Below are positions 18,233-27,934 of a stretch of 56,272 nt of DNA, one piece after another; positions within the stretch are counted from its first letter, which is position 1; the number at the start of each line of letters is the position of its first letter. The notes under the pieces are model-generated. The model was not told where the DNA came from. It was given only the letters and a program-made list of their open reading frames with translations, and made no database searches. This DNA is from an uncultured Bacteroidota bacterium (GTDB lineage: Bacteria > Bacteroidota > Bacteroidia > Chitinophagales > Chitinophagaceae): the NCBI GenBank assembly GCA_903905065.1, contig CAIVEW010000034.1, positions 1 through 56,272 on the forward strand, in the 5' to 3' direction. A program made the position numbers and the translations under genes.

Positions 18233-20650
18233 ATGATCGACCATCCACATACCGCTATCTTTATCCCACTGACTGGCGTAGACAGCGAGCATTGCGCATC
18301 TATAGTAAACAAAGGCCTTGAAAACATAAAAGGCTTTACGGCGCATCATGTGGAACTAAATAACCAGCGTGCGGTTTTGGAAACGGATGGCACGGTGGAA
18401 GTAATCCCAACTGTAGTTAAAGCGATCCGTGATCTTGGGTATGGTGTTGTTACGGTTAAGAAAAAATTCCCGGTTCAAAATATGTCGTGTGCCTCCTGTG
18501 CAGCCAGCAGCGAGAGCATTCTTAAGGACCAGCCTGGCGTAGTAGCTGCCGCTGTAAATTATGCAACTGCCAGCGCAAAATTAGAATACATCCCAACCAT
18601 CACCGACGCGCTTAAACTGAAGGCAGCCCTGCAATCGGCCGGTTACGACCTGGCTATAGACGAGTCAGAAGACGCAAAGGAATCACTTGAAAAGTTAAAC
18701 GAAGAATTATTAAAAACCCAACAGAAAAAGACTATTTGGTCAATTGCCTTTTCATTCCCCATTGTCGCCATAAGTATGTTCTTTGTGAATATTCCGTATG
18801 CCGGTTATATCATGTGGGCATTGGCAACACCAGTGGTAACCTGGTTTGGCAGACAGTTCTTTATTAATGCATGGAAGCAGGCCATGCATCGGTCCGCCAA
18901 TATGGACACCCTCGTTGCACTGAGCACCGGTGTTGCCTACCTTTTTAGTGTTTTCACCACCCTCTTCCCGGGATATTGGCGCCAGCGGGGCCTGGAGCCC
19001 CATGCCTATTTCGAGGCGGCATCTGTCGTGATCGCATTTATATTGGTTGGCAAATTGCTGGAAGAAAAAGCAAAGGGTAAGACATCCTCGGCTATTAAGA
19101 AACTGATGGGCCTGCAGCCACAAACAGTAATGATGGTGCATGAAGGCGGTCAGATGGAAATGCCGATAGGTACCGTGCAACCGGGAAATGTCTTACTGGT
19201 AAGGCCCGGCGAAAAGATTGCGGTAGATGGCTTAGTAATTTCCGGCAATTCTTTCGTGGACGAAAGCATGATAACCGGCGAACCGATATCGGTAGAAAAA
19301 AAGCAGGGAGACAAGGTATTTGCGGGCACCATCAACCAAAAGGGTAGTTTTCAGTTCTCTGCGGAAAAAGTAGGCGGAGATACTATCCTCGCCCAGATCA
19401 TCAAAATGGTTCAGGACGCACAAGGTAGCAAAGCTCCCGCTCAGAAACTGGCAGATAAAATAGCAGGTATTTTTGTGCCGGTCGTTATCGGCATAGCAGT
19501 ACTTGCATTCGCAATGTGGATGATCCTGGGAGGTGCCGATGGATTCACGCATGGCTTGCTCGCCCTGGTAACGGTTCTGGTGATTGCCTGCCCATGTGCA
19601 CTCGGTCTGGCAACACCTACTGCAATAATGGTAGGAATAGGTAAAGCCGCAGAACACGGTATCCTTATAAAGGATGCAGAAAGCCTGGAAATGGCTAAGA
19701 ATGTTACTGCGGTCGTGCTCGACAAGACAGGCACCATAACCGAAGGCAAACCTGTTGTTACCAACATACATTGGTGCTCCGGAAGCGAGGCAGATGTGGG
19801 TGTACTGGCAGCGATCGAATCACGGTCAGAACATCCATTGGCAGATGCGGTAGTAAAGTACCTCAACCGGAATGACAGCGTCTTCATACAGCATTTCGAA
19901 AGCGTCACCGGCGCGGGTGTGACGGCTAAGGTACATGATAAATCCTATTTCGTTGGCAACATGAAATTGCTCGAGGACAATGGGATCAAAGCTGACGAAG
20001 GCCTGGCGAAAATCACCGACGAATGGGTGCAAGAGGCAAAAACGGTAGTTTACTTTGCCAGTGAGACGCGGGTGCTGGCAGCTATTGGAATTGCCGACAA
20101 AATCAAAGCCTCGTCGGCAGGTGCGATCAGGCAATTGCGCTATGCAGGCGTAGAAGTTTACATGCTCACCGGCGACAACGAGGCCACGGCAAAGGCAATG
20201 GCTGCTCAAGCGGGGATATTGCAATTCAGGGCAGGCATGCTTCCCGCGGGCAAAGCAGCATTCGTAAAAGAACTGCAGCAGCAGGGGAAAATAGTAGCCA
20301 TGGTTGGTGATGGTATCAACGACAGCAATGCGCTTGCACAGGCCGATGTAAGTATAGCCATGGGCAAAGGAAGCGATATAGCCATGGATGTAGCTAAAAT
20401 GACCATTATTTCATCTGATCCGGCAAGAATCCCGGAAGCAATAAAGCTTTCCGCCTTAACTGTTGCCACGATAAGGCAAAACTTATTTTGGGCGTTCATC
20501 TATAATATTGTCGGTATCCCGGTGGCTGCAGGCATTCTCTACCCGGTCAATGGCTTCCTGTTAAATCCAATGATAGCCGGCGCAGCCATGGCACTGAGTT
20601 CCGTGTCCGTTGTGAGCAACAGCCTTAGGCTCAAGTGGCGAAAAGTGTGA
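18233..20650 (+). CDS. copA: Cu(+)-exporting P1B-type ATPase
   Basis: This protein pumps monovalent copper (or silver) out of the cytoplasm using ATP. From the ATG at 18233 it has 805 residues. Residues about 7-75 form a first HMA-like domain that has lost its CxxC (the loop reads VDSEHC). A second HMA domain (about 79-145) carries NMSCASC. The catalytic core shows ITGEP in the actuator domain, CPC at 453-455 in the membrane metal site, the phosphorylated Asp497 in DKTGT, SEHP in the nucleotide domain and GDGIND with Asp693. The YN motif of Cu(+) pumps appears as FIYNIVGIP. It is followed after 39 bp by a small chaperone, so the two probably form one copper-resistance operon. An upstream TTG would add only four residues. 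Confidence 0.96.
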   Translation: MIDHPHTAIFIPLTGVDSEHCASIVNKGLENIKGFTAHHVELNNQRAVLETDGTVEVIPTVVKAIRDLGYGVVTVKKKFPVQNMSCASCAASSESILKDQPGVVAAAVNYATASAKLEYIPTITDALKLKAALQSAGYDLAIDESEDAKESLEKLNEELLKTQQKKTIWSIAFSFPIVAISMFFVNIPYAGYIMWALATPVVTWFGRQFFINAWKQAMHRSANMDTLVALSTGVAYLFSVFTTLFPGYWRQRGLEPHAYFEAASVVIAFILVGKLLEEKAKGKTSSAIKKLMGLQPQTVMMVHEGGQMEMPIGTVQPGNVLLVRPGEKIAVDGLVISGNSFVDESMITGEPISVEKKQGDKVFAGTINQKGSFQFSAEKVGGDTILAQIIKMVQDAQGSKAPAQKLADKIAGIFVPVVIGIAVLAFAMWMILGGADGFTHGLLALVTVLVIACPCALGLATPTAIMVGIGKAAEHGILIKDAESLEMAKNVTAVVLDKTGTITEGKPVVTNIHWCSGSEADVGVLAAIESRSEHPLADAVVKYLNRNDSVFIQHFESVTGAGVTAKVHDKSYFVGNMKLLEDNGIKADEGLAKITDEWVQEAKTVVYFASETRVLAAIGIADKIKASSAGAIRQLRYAGVEVYMLTGDNEATAKAMAAQAGILQFRAGMLPAGKAAFVKELQQQGKIVAMVGDGINDSNALAQADVSIAMGKGSDIAMDVAKMTIISSDPARIPEAIKLSALTVATIRQNLFWAFIYNIVGIPVAAGILYPVNGFLLNPMIAGAAMALSSVSVVSNSLRLKWRKV

Positions 20651-20689
20651 AACAAACTATTTAAATGAACTTCGATTAATAAAGAAAAA

Positions 20690-20902
20690 ATGAGCACATT
20701 AAAATTCAAGACGAATATCAATTGCGACGGCTGTGTCGCCCGTGTTACCCCGCTTTTGAACGGCGATAAGCAGATCACAAAATGGGCCGTTGACACTACC
20801 AACCCGATGAAGATCCTCACCATTGAGACATCCTCATTATCTGAAGAGCAAATCATCTCGGCCCTTAAGAAGGTCGGCTTCAAGGGCGAGCCCATCAATT
20901 AG
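20690..20902 (+). CDS. CopZ-like copper chaperone (HMA domain)
   Basis: This 70-residue protein is a single heavy-metal-associated domain with the metal site NCDGC (Cys12 and Cys15) and the typical beta-alpha-beta-beta-alpha-beta length. It most likely carries Cu(+) to CopA in the cytoplasm. Compared with classic CopZ, the loop is CDGC rather than CxHC or CASC. The MKILTIETSS strand and the SEEQIISALKKVGFKGE helix complete the fold. It lies 39 bp after copA in the same direction. It ends 4 bp from the convergent Rieske gene, leaving no room for a separate terminator. The metal partner is inferred from the neighbour. Confidence 0.88.
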   Translation: MSTLKFKTNINCDGCVARVTPLLNGDKQITKWAVDTTNPMKILTIETSSLSEEQIISALKKVGFKGEPIN

Positions 20903-20906
20903 GAAC

Positions 20907-21323
20907 CTACGATTTAACAGTGAGGATATTTCCTGATTGCGTCACCGTATATTTTGTTAAGGGTGATGGCGGTGGCCCACTGATCACGCTTCCGGTTGAA
21001 ACACTGAAAGTGCCGCCATGGCAGGGGCATAAGATATTACCGGATCGGGTATCATACCCTACTGTGCACCCGGCATGGGTGCACGTCGCTGAAAGCGCAT
21101 TAAACGTTCCGGCGCTTGCCCGCACAACGATCACCCCATTTGTAACAAGGGCCCCACCCACAGTATTCAACGCGGCATTCGCAGCATTGCTAAGGTCCAG
21201 TGTGAAGTTGACATTTGTAGGTCCCGAGAAACTCTGTTTTGTGCAGCTCTCCGCAAGACCAGTGGGAATTAATGCCAACCCGCATAAAGCAAAAGTGTTT
21301 TTCAAAAAATCTTTCCTGTCCAT
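20907..21323 (-). CDS. Rieske [2Fe-2S] protein, lipoprotein-like
   Basis: This 138-residue electron-transfer protein carries a complete Rieske site. Box 1 is CTHAGC (Cys81 and His83 as ligands, Cys86 as disulfide partner) and box 2 is CPCHGG (Cys99 and His102 as ligands, Cys101 as the other disulfide partner). The N-terminus DRKDFLKN resembles a Tat signal with one Arg replaced by Lys, followed by a hydrophobic stretch and GLAESC, a possible lipobox ending at Cys27. It should therefore sit in the periplasm, perhaps lipid-anchored. No cytochrome b or other bc-complex gene is adjacent, so it belongs to the small stand-alone Rieske proteins rather than to a bc1 operon. Its redox partner is unknown. 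Confidence 0.92.
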   Translation of the reverse strand: MDRKDFLKNTFALCGLALIPTGLAESCTKQSFSGPTNVNFTLDLSNAANAALNTVGGALVTNGVIVVRASAGTFNALSATCTHAGCTVGYDTRSGNILCPCHGGTFSVSTGSVISGPPPSPLTKYTVTQSGNILTVKS

Positions 21324-21634
21324 TCAGTTCTTTTTTTTAGTCTAATGATAACAGCTCCTGAACAATAACGTGTACCTACATTTATTATTGTCGGCGCAGC
21401 TAAATGTTACAAAGTAACCCTACGTACCATCAAAAAAAGATGATGAGTATCAGCTTGAATGTAATTTCTCAAAAGCACTGAAAGAAAAAGTATCGGAAAT
21501 AAAACGGGGAAAGATACAGATATCAGCAATATTTTCAGCACTTTAATACAATGATAATGGTTTGGTAATACAATGGTAATATTTCGGTAAAGCATCGTTG
21601 AAAAGTGAATTGTTCTTTTGTAGCAAAATTCAAA

Positions 21635-24600
21635 ATGATGCGATTGAAAATTATTTACTCCCTTTTTATTGCCAGTTTATTCTTCAGTTTTCGTACTACA
21701 GCACAGGTTACGTCAGCAAACATGGCCGGCTTTGTAAAAAATGATTCGACCATGGTGGGCGCAATAGTACGTGCAATCCACATTCCGTCCGGCACGGTAT
21801 ACGGAACTGATATTAAGGAAAATGGCACTTTTTATATACAGGGAATGCGCGTGGGTGGACCCTATAAAGTGACGGTTACGTTTGGCACCGAACAGGTGTG
21901 GGCGGATAGCAACATTAACCTTGAACTTGGAGAAACTTACCAGTTGGAGATAAATAAACAAAACTCTGCCCGTGAGCTCTCCGGAGTCACCGTAACATCA
22001 AGCAGAGATAATCTTTTTAATAACCAGCGCACCGGCGCTGCTACTACCATTACTGCGGAGCAGATGAATACGCTGCCCTCTATATCCCGGAGTGTATTCG
22101 ATTTTACCGCACTCAGTCCTCAGAGCGGTGGTGGTCAGGGCTTCCTCGGAAGGGACCCGCACTATAACAACGTACAGATCAATGGTGCCAATTTCAATAA
22201 TTCATTTGGTTTAAGTACTGGTTTTGCTGGCTCGAGTGGCGGTAATCCAATACCACTGGATGCGATCCAGCAGATCCAGGTAGCCGTTTCAGATTTTGAC
22301 TTGAAGCAATCCGATTTCACTGGCGGCAATGTAAACCTCGTTACTAAGAGTGGAACGAATGATTTCACGGGAGAAGCGCACACTTATTATCGTGATCAGA
22401 GCTTCAACGGCACTCATGTGGGCGATGTTACGCTGCCACCGGCGTCTAAAGTTTTGAATAATGTTTATGGTGCCAGCATTGGTGGCCCGATCATTAAAAA
22501 TAAACTGTTCTTTTTTGTTAGTGGTGAGTTTGAGCAAAATGCACACCCTGTGCTTAGCCCTGCCTGGGTGGCAAGCAGTGGTGGTGCAACGGGTGGCAAC
22601 GTAGCTAATGTTCCTGCAGACAGCCTGCAGAAAGCTTCGGATTTTGTAAAAAGTAAATACGGTTACAATACAGGCGCATATCCCGGAGGTCCCGGCTTCA
22701 ATAATACCTATAAGTCAGATAACACACGCCTGTTGGCCAATTTAGATTATAACATTAACGAAAAAAATAAGATAAGGTTGAGTTTCATTGATTTCATCGC
22801 CCACTCGCCAATTAATGCCAATTCTACAAGCGCAGCCGGTGGTAGCCTGGCAAATAGCCGCAACGGGATCAATGCACTTTCTTTTGCGAACACTCAGTAT
22901 GCTCTTGTGGACAAAGTACACGCTTACAGTGCAGAACTTAACAGTGTTATTAGCAGCAATGTTTCCAACCAGGTTCTGGCGACCTATAATCAGACTCGGG
23001 ACACCCGTAGCAGTCCCAGCAGCAACTTTCCATTTATTGATATAGACAATGGCGGGGCTACTAATAATAACTACATCAGCCTTGGCTATGAGTTGTTTAC
23101 TTATATGAACGATGTGCAGCAAAATGCATTGACCGTTTATGATAACGTTACTGTTCATGCAGGCATTAATAATTTTACTGCAGGTATAGATTATAAAGCG
23201 CTGTCTTTTGCAAATAGCTACAGGCCTTATGGTACAACATACTATCGCTTCCAGAGTTTAAATGACTTTATCCAGGGAAACCCTCCTGCTGTTTTTGGAT
23301 ACACTTACCCCTACCAGGGATCAGATGGTTATTCCCGTGTGCACTATGGCTTGCCGGGAGTATATGTGGAAGACAGGGTGAATCTTTTGCACAATCGGCT
23401 TACGCTCTTAGGAGGCGTGAGAGCTGATTTGCCCCTCTACTTGAATACCATTCCCGAAAACAAATTTATTGACACTTTGAACCTGGCCGACCCTAACCAG
23501 GCATATGCGTCCAAATATGGTACGGCCTACAAGACCACGCATTTTGATGCCAGCAAATGGCCCACAGAAAAAGTAGTGGTGGCCCCACGTTTTGGGTTTA
23601 ACTGGTCTCCCCTCAACAATGAGAAATTGCATATACGCGGTGGCTCCGGTATCTTTTTAGGCCAATTGCCATTTGTTTGGCTGACCAATGAAGTTGCAAA
23701 TAATGGAACAGTGACAAATAACGTCCAGGTATCTGATCAGACAACACAGTTGTTAAAATTCCAGCCTACTGCTGCACAGGCCCTGGCCCAGCTCCCAGAC
23801 TCTGTGCGTAATGTATATTTCCCTCAGAAAAGCGGAAGCAGTGTTCCTGGCACAATTGCTGCTGTTGATCCAAACTTCCACATGCCCGAAGTTTGGCGGT
23901 CGGATCTTGCGGCAGATTATAAACTGCCTTGGCTTGGCGGAATGGTAGCCACTGCCGAATTTGTTTACTCAAAAGATATTTACGCCATATACCAGTTCAA
24001 CGCTAACTTCCCTAATCCGATAGGTGTGCTGGCAGACTCCAATGACCACCGGTCTGTTGTTCCCCAATCGCAAGGAGCCACGTTAGCAAATAAATATCCC
24101 TTTATTAGTGGGGCTTACATATTGGCCAATTCCAGGCCGGGAGACTCATGGGCTGCTTCCCTGGGAATGCAAATGCCGGCACGTAAGGGGTTGTATGGAT
24201 CTCTTTTCTATACGCACATGTATGGTGAGGAGGTTTCAAGTAATCCTGGATCCCAGGCGAGCTCGGCATGGAGCGGGTTGCATCACTTAAACAATCCCAA
24301 TGAAGATTTGCTAGCCCCTTCAGCATATGTGACGCCTAATCGCATTGTGGGCACGCTGTCCTATCGGATCGAATATGCGAAGCATTTTGCGACCACAGTG
24401 TCTCTGTTATACGTTGGAGCCACAGGAGGACGTTTCGACTGGACCTATAACAGCGACATTAATAATGGTGGTTTGTATGACGAGTTAATGTATATACCCC
24501 ATAATGCGGATGAAATGCACTGGAACCCGATCGTGGTTGCGGGTGCTTTCAGCAACGACACAATATTTACAGTTGCACAGGAGAAAGCTGCATTCAATGC

Positions 24601-25102
24601 GTTTTTGAACCAGGACAAATACCTGAGTAGCCATAAAGGGGAATATATGCAGCGAAATGGAGCTCAATACCCATATGTGGGCACGTTCAGCCTCAAGTTC
24701 ATTGAAGATTTTATTGCCAATATTGGCCCTCACCACAATTCGCTGCAGTTCACTGTAGATGTTCTTAATATAGGTAATCTAATAAACAAGAACTGGGGGA
24801 TACAGAAGTCGGTAGCGCTGCAATATGGTGCACTGCTTAATGGCAATACGAATTACAAAGGAGTTACCAATTTTACGTTACGGACCGTTACCCATACCGA
24901 CAATAATGGAAATACGATCACATTCAGTAAGGAAGAATTTAATTCTTCGGGCCAACCCAATGGTCTGGGTATGGCTCCGGATGGTAGCGTTGGGGCTTAT
25001 GGCAGCCCAGAACAATTCCTGCCTACAACCAGTTTTGTAAATAGTAACACAAGTGGCAGTACCTGGTCTTTGCAACTCGGGTTAAGATACAACTTCAAAT
25101 AG
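21635..25102 (+). CDS. TonB-dependent receptor with regulatory-like N-domain
   Basis: This outer-membrane receptor of about 1155 residues imports an unknown substrate using TonB energy. Start ATG 21635 (or the next codon) gives a signal peptide (MRLKIIYSLFIASLFFSF, ending TTAQ). A longer reading from an upstream GTG adds ten residues in front of it and is less likely. Residues about 25-115 form a carboxypeptidase-regulatory-like beta-sandwich (AGFVKNDSTMVGAIVRA, ENGTFYIQGMRVGGPY). The plug follows, with GVTVTSSRD, NTLPSISRSVFDFTALSP and IQQIQVAVSDFDLKQSDFTGGNVNLVTKSG. The rest is a 22-strand barrel ending in an aromatic beta-signal (LQLGLRYNFK). No SusD partner is present. This is the OmpA-related TonB receptor class rather than a SusC. 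The adjacent secreted protein may be co-expressed. Confidence 0.93.
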   Translation: MMRLKIIYSLFIASLFFSFRTTAQVTSANMAGFVKNDSTMVGAIVRAIHIPSGTVYGTDIKENGTFYIQGMRVGGPYKVTVTFGTEQVWADSNINLELGETYQLEINKQNSARELSGVTVTSSRDNLFNNQRTGAATTITAEQMNTLPSISRSVFDFTALSPQSGGGQGFLGRDPHYNNVQINGANFNNSFGLSTGFAGSSGGNPIPLDAIQQIQVAVSDFDLKQSDFTGGNVNLVTKSGTNDFTGEAHTYYRDQSFNGTHVGDVTLPPASKVLNNVYGASIGGPIIKNKLFFFVSGEFEQNAHPVLSPAWVASSGGATGGNVANVPADSLQKASDFVKSKYGYNTGAYPGGPGFNNTYKSDNTRLLANLDYNINEKNKIRLSFIDFIAHSPINANSTSAAGGSLANSRNGINALSFANTQYALVDKVHAYSAELNSVISSNVSNQVLATYNQTRDTRSSPSSNFPFIDIDNGGATNNNYISLGYELFTYMNDVQQNALTVYDNVTVHAGINNFTAGIDYKALSFANSYRPYGTTYYRFQSLNDFIQGNPPAVFGYTYPYQGSDGYSRVHYGLPGVYVEDRVNLLHNRLTLLGGVRADLPLYLNTIPENKFIDTLNLADPNQAYASKYGTAYKTTHFDASKWPTEKVVVAPRFGFNWSPLNNEKLHIRGGSGIFLGQLPFVWLTNEVANNGTVTNNVQVSDQTTQLLKFQPTAAQALAQLPDSVRNVYFPQKSGSSVPGTIAAVDPNFHMPEVWRSDLAADYKLPWLGGMVATAEFVYSKDIYAIYQFNANFPNPIGVLADSNDHRSVVPQSQGATLANKYPFISGAYILANSRPGDSWAASLGMQMPARKGLYGSLFYTHMYGEEVSSNPGSQASSAWSGLHHLNNPNEDLLAPSAYVTPNRIVGTLSYRIEYAKHFATTVSLLYVGATGGRFDWTYNSDINNGGLYDELMYIPHNADEMHWNPIVVAGAFSNDTIFTVAQEKAAFNAFLNQDKYLSSHKGEYMQRNGAQYPYVGTFSLKFIEDFIANIGPHHNSLQFTVDVLNIGNLINKNWGIQKSVALQYGALLNGNTNYKGVTNFTLRTVTHTDNNGNTITFSKEEFNSSGQPNGLGMAPDGSVGAYGSPEQFLPTTSFVNSNTSGSTWSLQLGLRYNFK

Positions 25103-25184
25103 CCTATTGGTAATGATTTATTAATATACCCTTAATAGGTGCATAACATTACGGATTGAACTTTACCAAAAATAAATATAAAAT

Positions 25185-26087
25185 ATGAAAAAAATAGTAC
25201 TACTTCCCTTGTTAGCCATTTCTTGTTTAACTGTAAAAGCTCAGGATTCAACGAGTCTTTACCAGAATTTTAATAATTGCGATAGTATTATCGACTTAGG
25301 TGGCACAGAAAATCACTTTCCTCCCGGGTGGAGTGCATACAGTGTTATCGGCCAGCAGGACTGGAAATGCGAGACTGCATATGGTGTTGGCAATTCACCT
25401 TGCATGCATATTAACGGATACCAGGCTGGAGCTTCAAATGATGACGAAAACTGGCTTATGACTCCAGTTTTAGATCTTCATGCTTATGCAGCAAGTGTTT
25501 ACCTCAATTTTGCGGCTACTTATTACTATGCTGGCGATTCGTTGCATGTTATGGTTTCACATGACTATGTACCAGGGCCCGCACCTTTCAATAACCCCGA
25601 TTCATCTATTTACCATTGGGTCGAGCTTACCCACACAGGCGTAATGCTTTATGACACGTTCTACAAAGAAACAGGTGTTTTTGATAATTTTCAGTGCGAC
25701 CTTACAGGCGAGAAATCAAGCCCATGTGTTATCGCGTTCAAGTATACCTCCAATACAATCAATGCCAGCGTTTGGGATTTAGATAGCGTTACAACCAGCG
25801 GTACCTTGACTAATGGCATTTCAAAATTAACCAATGAAAAATTACCGGTTCAGGTAAATGGTATTGGTTCATTTGATGATGTAAATGTGAGCTTTGATGT
25901 GGCTGCCGGAATTTATGAAATGAGCATTTATGATCTCGTTGGCAAGGAATTGTACAACACGAATATACAGGCGCATGGTGGTAACGAAATAATACATATC
26001 ACTGATGCCAAACTGAGGAATGGCATGTACCTTTTACGGATTCATGATAATGCCAGTACCGGCGTTACCAAGTTCATCGTTCAATAA
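25185..26087 (+). CDS. T9SS-secreted protein, choice-of-anchor-J-like
   Basis: This 300-residue protein has a signal peptide (residues 1-19, ending VKAQ) and a jelly-roll-like domain. The pattern FPPGWSAY, DDENWLMTPVLDLHAYAASVYLNFAATYYY, DSLHVMVSHDY and WDLDSV is typical of choice-of-anchor J / cleaved-adhesin domains. The last 80 residues (FDVAAGIYEMSIYDLVGKELY, LRNGMYLLRIHD, KFIVQ) form a T9SS type A sorting domain. It should be secreted or attached to the surface. It lies 82 bp after the TonB receptor in the same orientation and is followed by a strong bidirectional hairpin, so the two may share a transcript. Binding target unknown. Confidence 0.85.
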   Translation: MKKIVLLPLLAISCLTVKAQDSTSLYQNFNNCDSIIDLGGTENHFPPGWSAYSVIGQQDWKCETAYGVGNSPCMHINGYQAGASNDDENWLMTPVLDLHAYAASVYLNFAATYYYAGDSLHVMVSHDYVPGPAPFNNPDSSIYHWVELTHTGVMLYDTFYKETGVFDNFQCDLTGEKSSPCVIAFKYTSNTINASVWDLDSVTTSGTLTNGISKLTNEKLPVQVNGIGSFDDVNVSFDVAAGIYEMSIYDLVGKELYNTNIQAHGGNEIIHITDAKLRNGMYLLRIHDNASTGVTKFIVQ

Positions 26088-26102
26088 GATATAAAATGGT
26101 TC

Positions 26103-26138
26103 AAATTAAAAATCCCGCTTTTGCGGGATTTTTAATTT
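26103..26138. terminator. Bidirectional terminator
   Basis: A perfect 16-bp inverted repeat (AAATTAAAAATCCCGC at 26103-26118 and its complement at 26123-26138) has a TTTT loop and a T-rich tail on each strand. It sits between two convergent genes and should terminate both. Confidence 0.92.
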
Positions 26139-26173
26139 CAGGCAATAGCATATCAACTGCACTATTATCAGCT

Positions 26174-26899
26174 CTATTTCTCAACAACAGCTATTATGTT
26201 TTGCGTAAAAATACCTTTGGGGTTTCCGGTCTCCACCATCTTCCAGAATTTTGTTTTGAGTACCATTAACTTCCACAGCACAAAGCGCACCGACGATACA
26301 AAACCATAAGGTATCGGCCCGGTAGGAAAGCAGCTTGACCCTTTAAATCCTGTATTGAGTATAACCTGGTTGATCGAGCTTTCTGTATAGGCCATTTCAT
26401 GGGTGTAATCGCCGTAGAAAACGCTGGTAAAAAAAAGACCCTGGCCGTTGGGCACCTGCATGATAAACCTGCCGCCGTCGTTCAGATTGCTGTTTACCAA
26501 CGCAAGTATCTCAAACACTTCGTCTCTGGTAAAATGCTCGATCACATCCTTGGCAATAATAACATCGTATTTGTTTTTGTTCTCGGAAAGGTAGCTCATA
26601 AGGTCCGCACACTGCAGATTGTTGATGCCCATGCTACGGCCTTTTTCCACTTGCTCGGCTGAGAAGTCAATGCCGCTGGCATTTTTATAGCCCATTTCCT
26701 GGAGGCAATAAACAAAATTACCATCGCCACAGCCGATATCCAGTATGCGCAACTCCCTATCCTGGGGTATGTGACGCGCATAATAGTGCTTCAACGCCGG
26801 GAAGTAAGCCCTGATGCGGGCCAGCGAATTCTCGCCATACAGGTTCTTGTTATGGTTGCTGATGTAATTATCGTAAATGATCTTTTTATACTTGTCCAT
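26174..26899 (-). CDS. Class I SAM-dependent methyltransferase
   Basis: This 241-residue cytoplasmic methyltransferase has motif I LDIGCGDGNFVYCL at residues about 50-63 and an acidic end of strand 2 (GIDFSAEQVEKG). Strand 4 reads DVIIAKDVIEHF, followed by GGRFIMQVPNG, all typical of the Methyltransf_11/23 group. It starts 3 nt after the stop of the glycosyltransferase gene and is the third gene of a leftward cluster with a polymerase-like membrane protein. It therefore most likely methylates a sugar or lipid-linked glycan intermediate, but the substrate is not visible in the sequence. It ends near the bidirectional terminator. Confidence 0.88.
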   Translation of the reverse strand: MDKYKKIIYDNYISNHNKNLYGENSLARIRAYFPALKHYYARHIPQDRELRILDIGCGDGNFVYCLQEMGYKNASGIDFSAEQVEKGRSMGINNLQCADLMSYLSENKNKYDVIIAKDVIEHFTRDEVFEILALVNSNLNDGGRFIMQVPNGQGLFFTSVFYGDYTHEMAYTESSINQVILNTGFKGSSCFPTGPIPYGFVSSVRFVLWKLMVLKTKFWKMVETGNPKGIFTQNIIAVVEK

Positions 26900-26902
26900 A
26901 CA

Positions 26903-27934
26903 TCATAATAATTTGAGCCGCTCAATGATGACCTTCGCCCGGGCGTCCAGCGAATGATCCGCCAGCGCGCGTTTATGCCCCGCCAGCCGGATGCGCTCCC
27001 TGCCGGCATCGTCCTTCATAAATTCAGCCACTTTTGAAACGAGTTCATCCGGCCCATCGAAAAAAGCAGCTTCTTCGTTCTCTTTATAATACAGCACCGA
27101 TTCTTCATTTCGTTCATGCAGCATAAACCCGGATGCCGCCGGTATGTGGAACGTACGCGAAGTGATGAGATCGCCTGAAGAGGCGCCTGCCACCTGCTCA
27201 GATAGGATGCCGAGATTGATCTTAGAGCATTGTATCGCGAGAGCGTATAGGTCCCCCAAAACAGGCCGTCCCTGTATGGACGTTTTCAAAATAGTGTCCG
27301 CCTTGCCCCATTGGTCTCCCCATATCTTTAGTTTGATATCCGGCATTTTTTGCTTCAGGTGCGCCAGCCATTTTTCCTTCTTTGGAGACCAGTTGCCCAC
27401 AAAAGAAGCATCGCAGCCAAAGATCGCGTATTCTTCATCGCTGAACACCAATTTCCGGTGGATGTCCGGATCAAAACCATGCGGGATAAAAAAAGCATTC
27501 TTCACGCCATACTTTGCCTCCAGGTCGCGGATACCGAATGTCTTTGTTGTGAACACCAGGTCATACATGGGTATTGCCTTTGGAATATTTGCGCCATGGG
27601 CGCTCATGCTCACATCCGGGTAAAACAGTACCAGTTTGCACTTGTGGCCGCGTGCAAACGAGAGTGTTTCTGTAGTAACGAACACACCTTTGTACACAAA
27701 GAGAATGTCAGGCCTGAATATTTCTATTTGCCTTTTAATGGCGCGGTTGAACTCATCTTCCTGCAGTGGCCTGATGATGCGTTCCAGTATCTTGGTCGAC
27801 TTCTTCCTTGTTTGTAAACTAACAAAATAAAACTCATCCACAACTTCTATAAGGCATCCCTCGCGGCTCAAGGCGCGAAAAAGGCCACCGGCATTACTTC
27901 CCCTCCACAGAGGGCCGATGTTGAGTATTCGCAT
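26903..27934 (-). CDS. CgeB-like glycosyltransferase (GT-B fold)
   Basis: This protein of about 343 residues is a predicted cytoplasmic glycosyltransferase of the CgeB/DUF3880 type with a C-terminal Glyco_trans_1_2-like half. The N-terminal half has MRILNIGPLWRGSNAGGLF, RPDILFVYKGVFV and KLVLFYPDVS. The C-terminal half has CDASFVGNWSPKKEKWL, IKLKIWGDQWG and INLGILSEQ. These are followed by SRTFHIPAASGFMLHERNEE, where the conserved R-x-F-E/H-x-x-A/P region binds the donor. ATG 27934 is preferred over an in-frame TTG 12 nt upstream. The gene overlaps the end of the polymerase gene by 41 bp, which implies coupled translation. Donor and acceptor are unknown. Confidence 0.88.
   Translation of the reverse strand: MRILNIGPLWRGSNAGGLFRALSREGCLIEVVDEFYFVSLQTRKKSTKILERIIRPLQEDEFNRAIKRQIEIFRPDILFVYKGVFVTTETLSFARGHKCKLVLFYPDVSMSAHGANIPKAIPMYDLVFTTKTFGIRDLEAKYGVKNAFFIPHGFDPDIHRKLVFSDEEYAIFGCDASFVGNWSPKKEKWLAHLKQKMPDIKLKIWGDQWGKADTILKTSIQGRPVLGDLYALAIQCSKINLGILSEQVAGASSGDLITSRTFHIPAASGFMLHERNEESVLYYKENEEAAFFDGPDELVSKVAEFMKDDAGRERIRLAGHKRALADHSLDARAKVIIERLKLL

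Noticed and set aside
20920-21345. 141-codon plus-strand frame
   Set aside because: It lies entirely opposite the Rieske gene, whose iron-sulfur ligands are complete.
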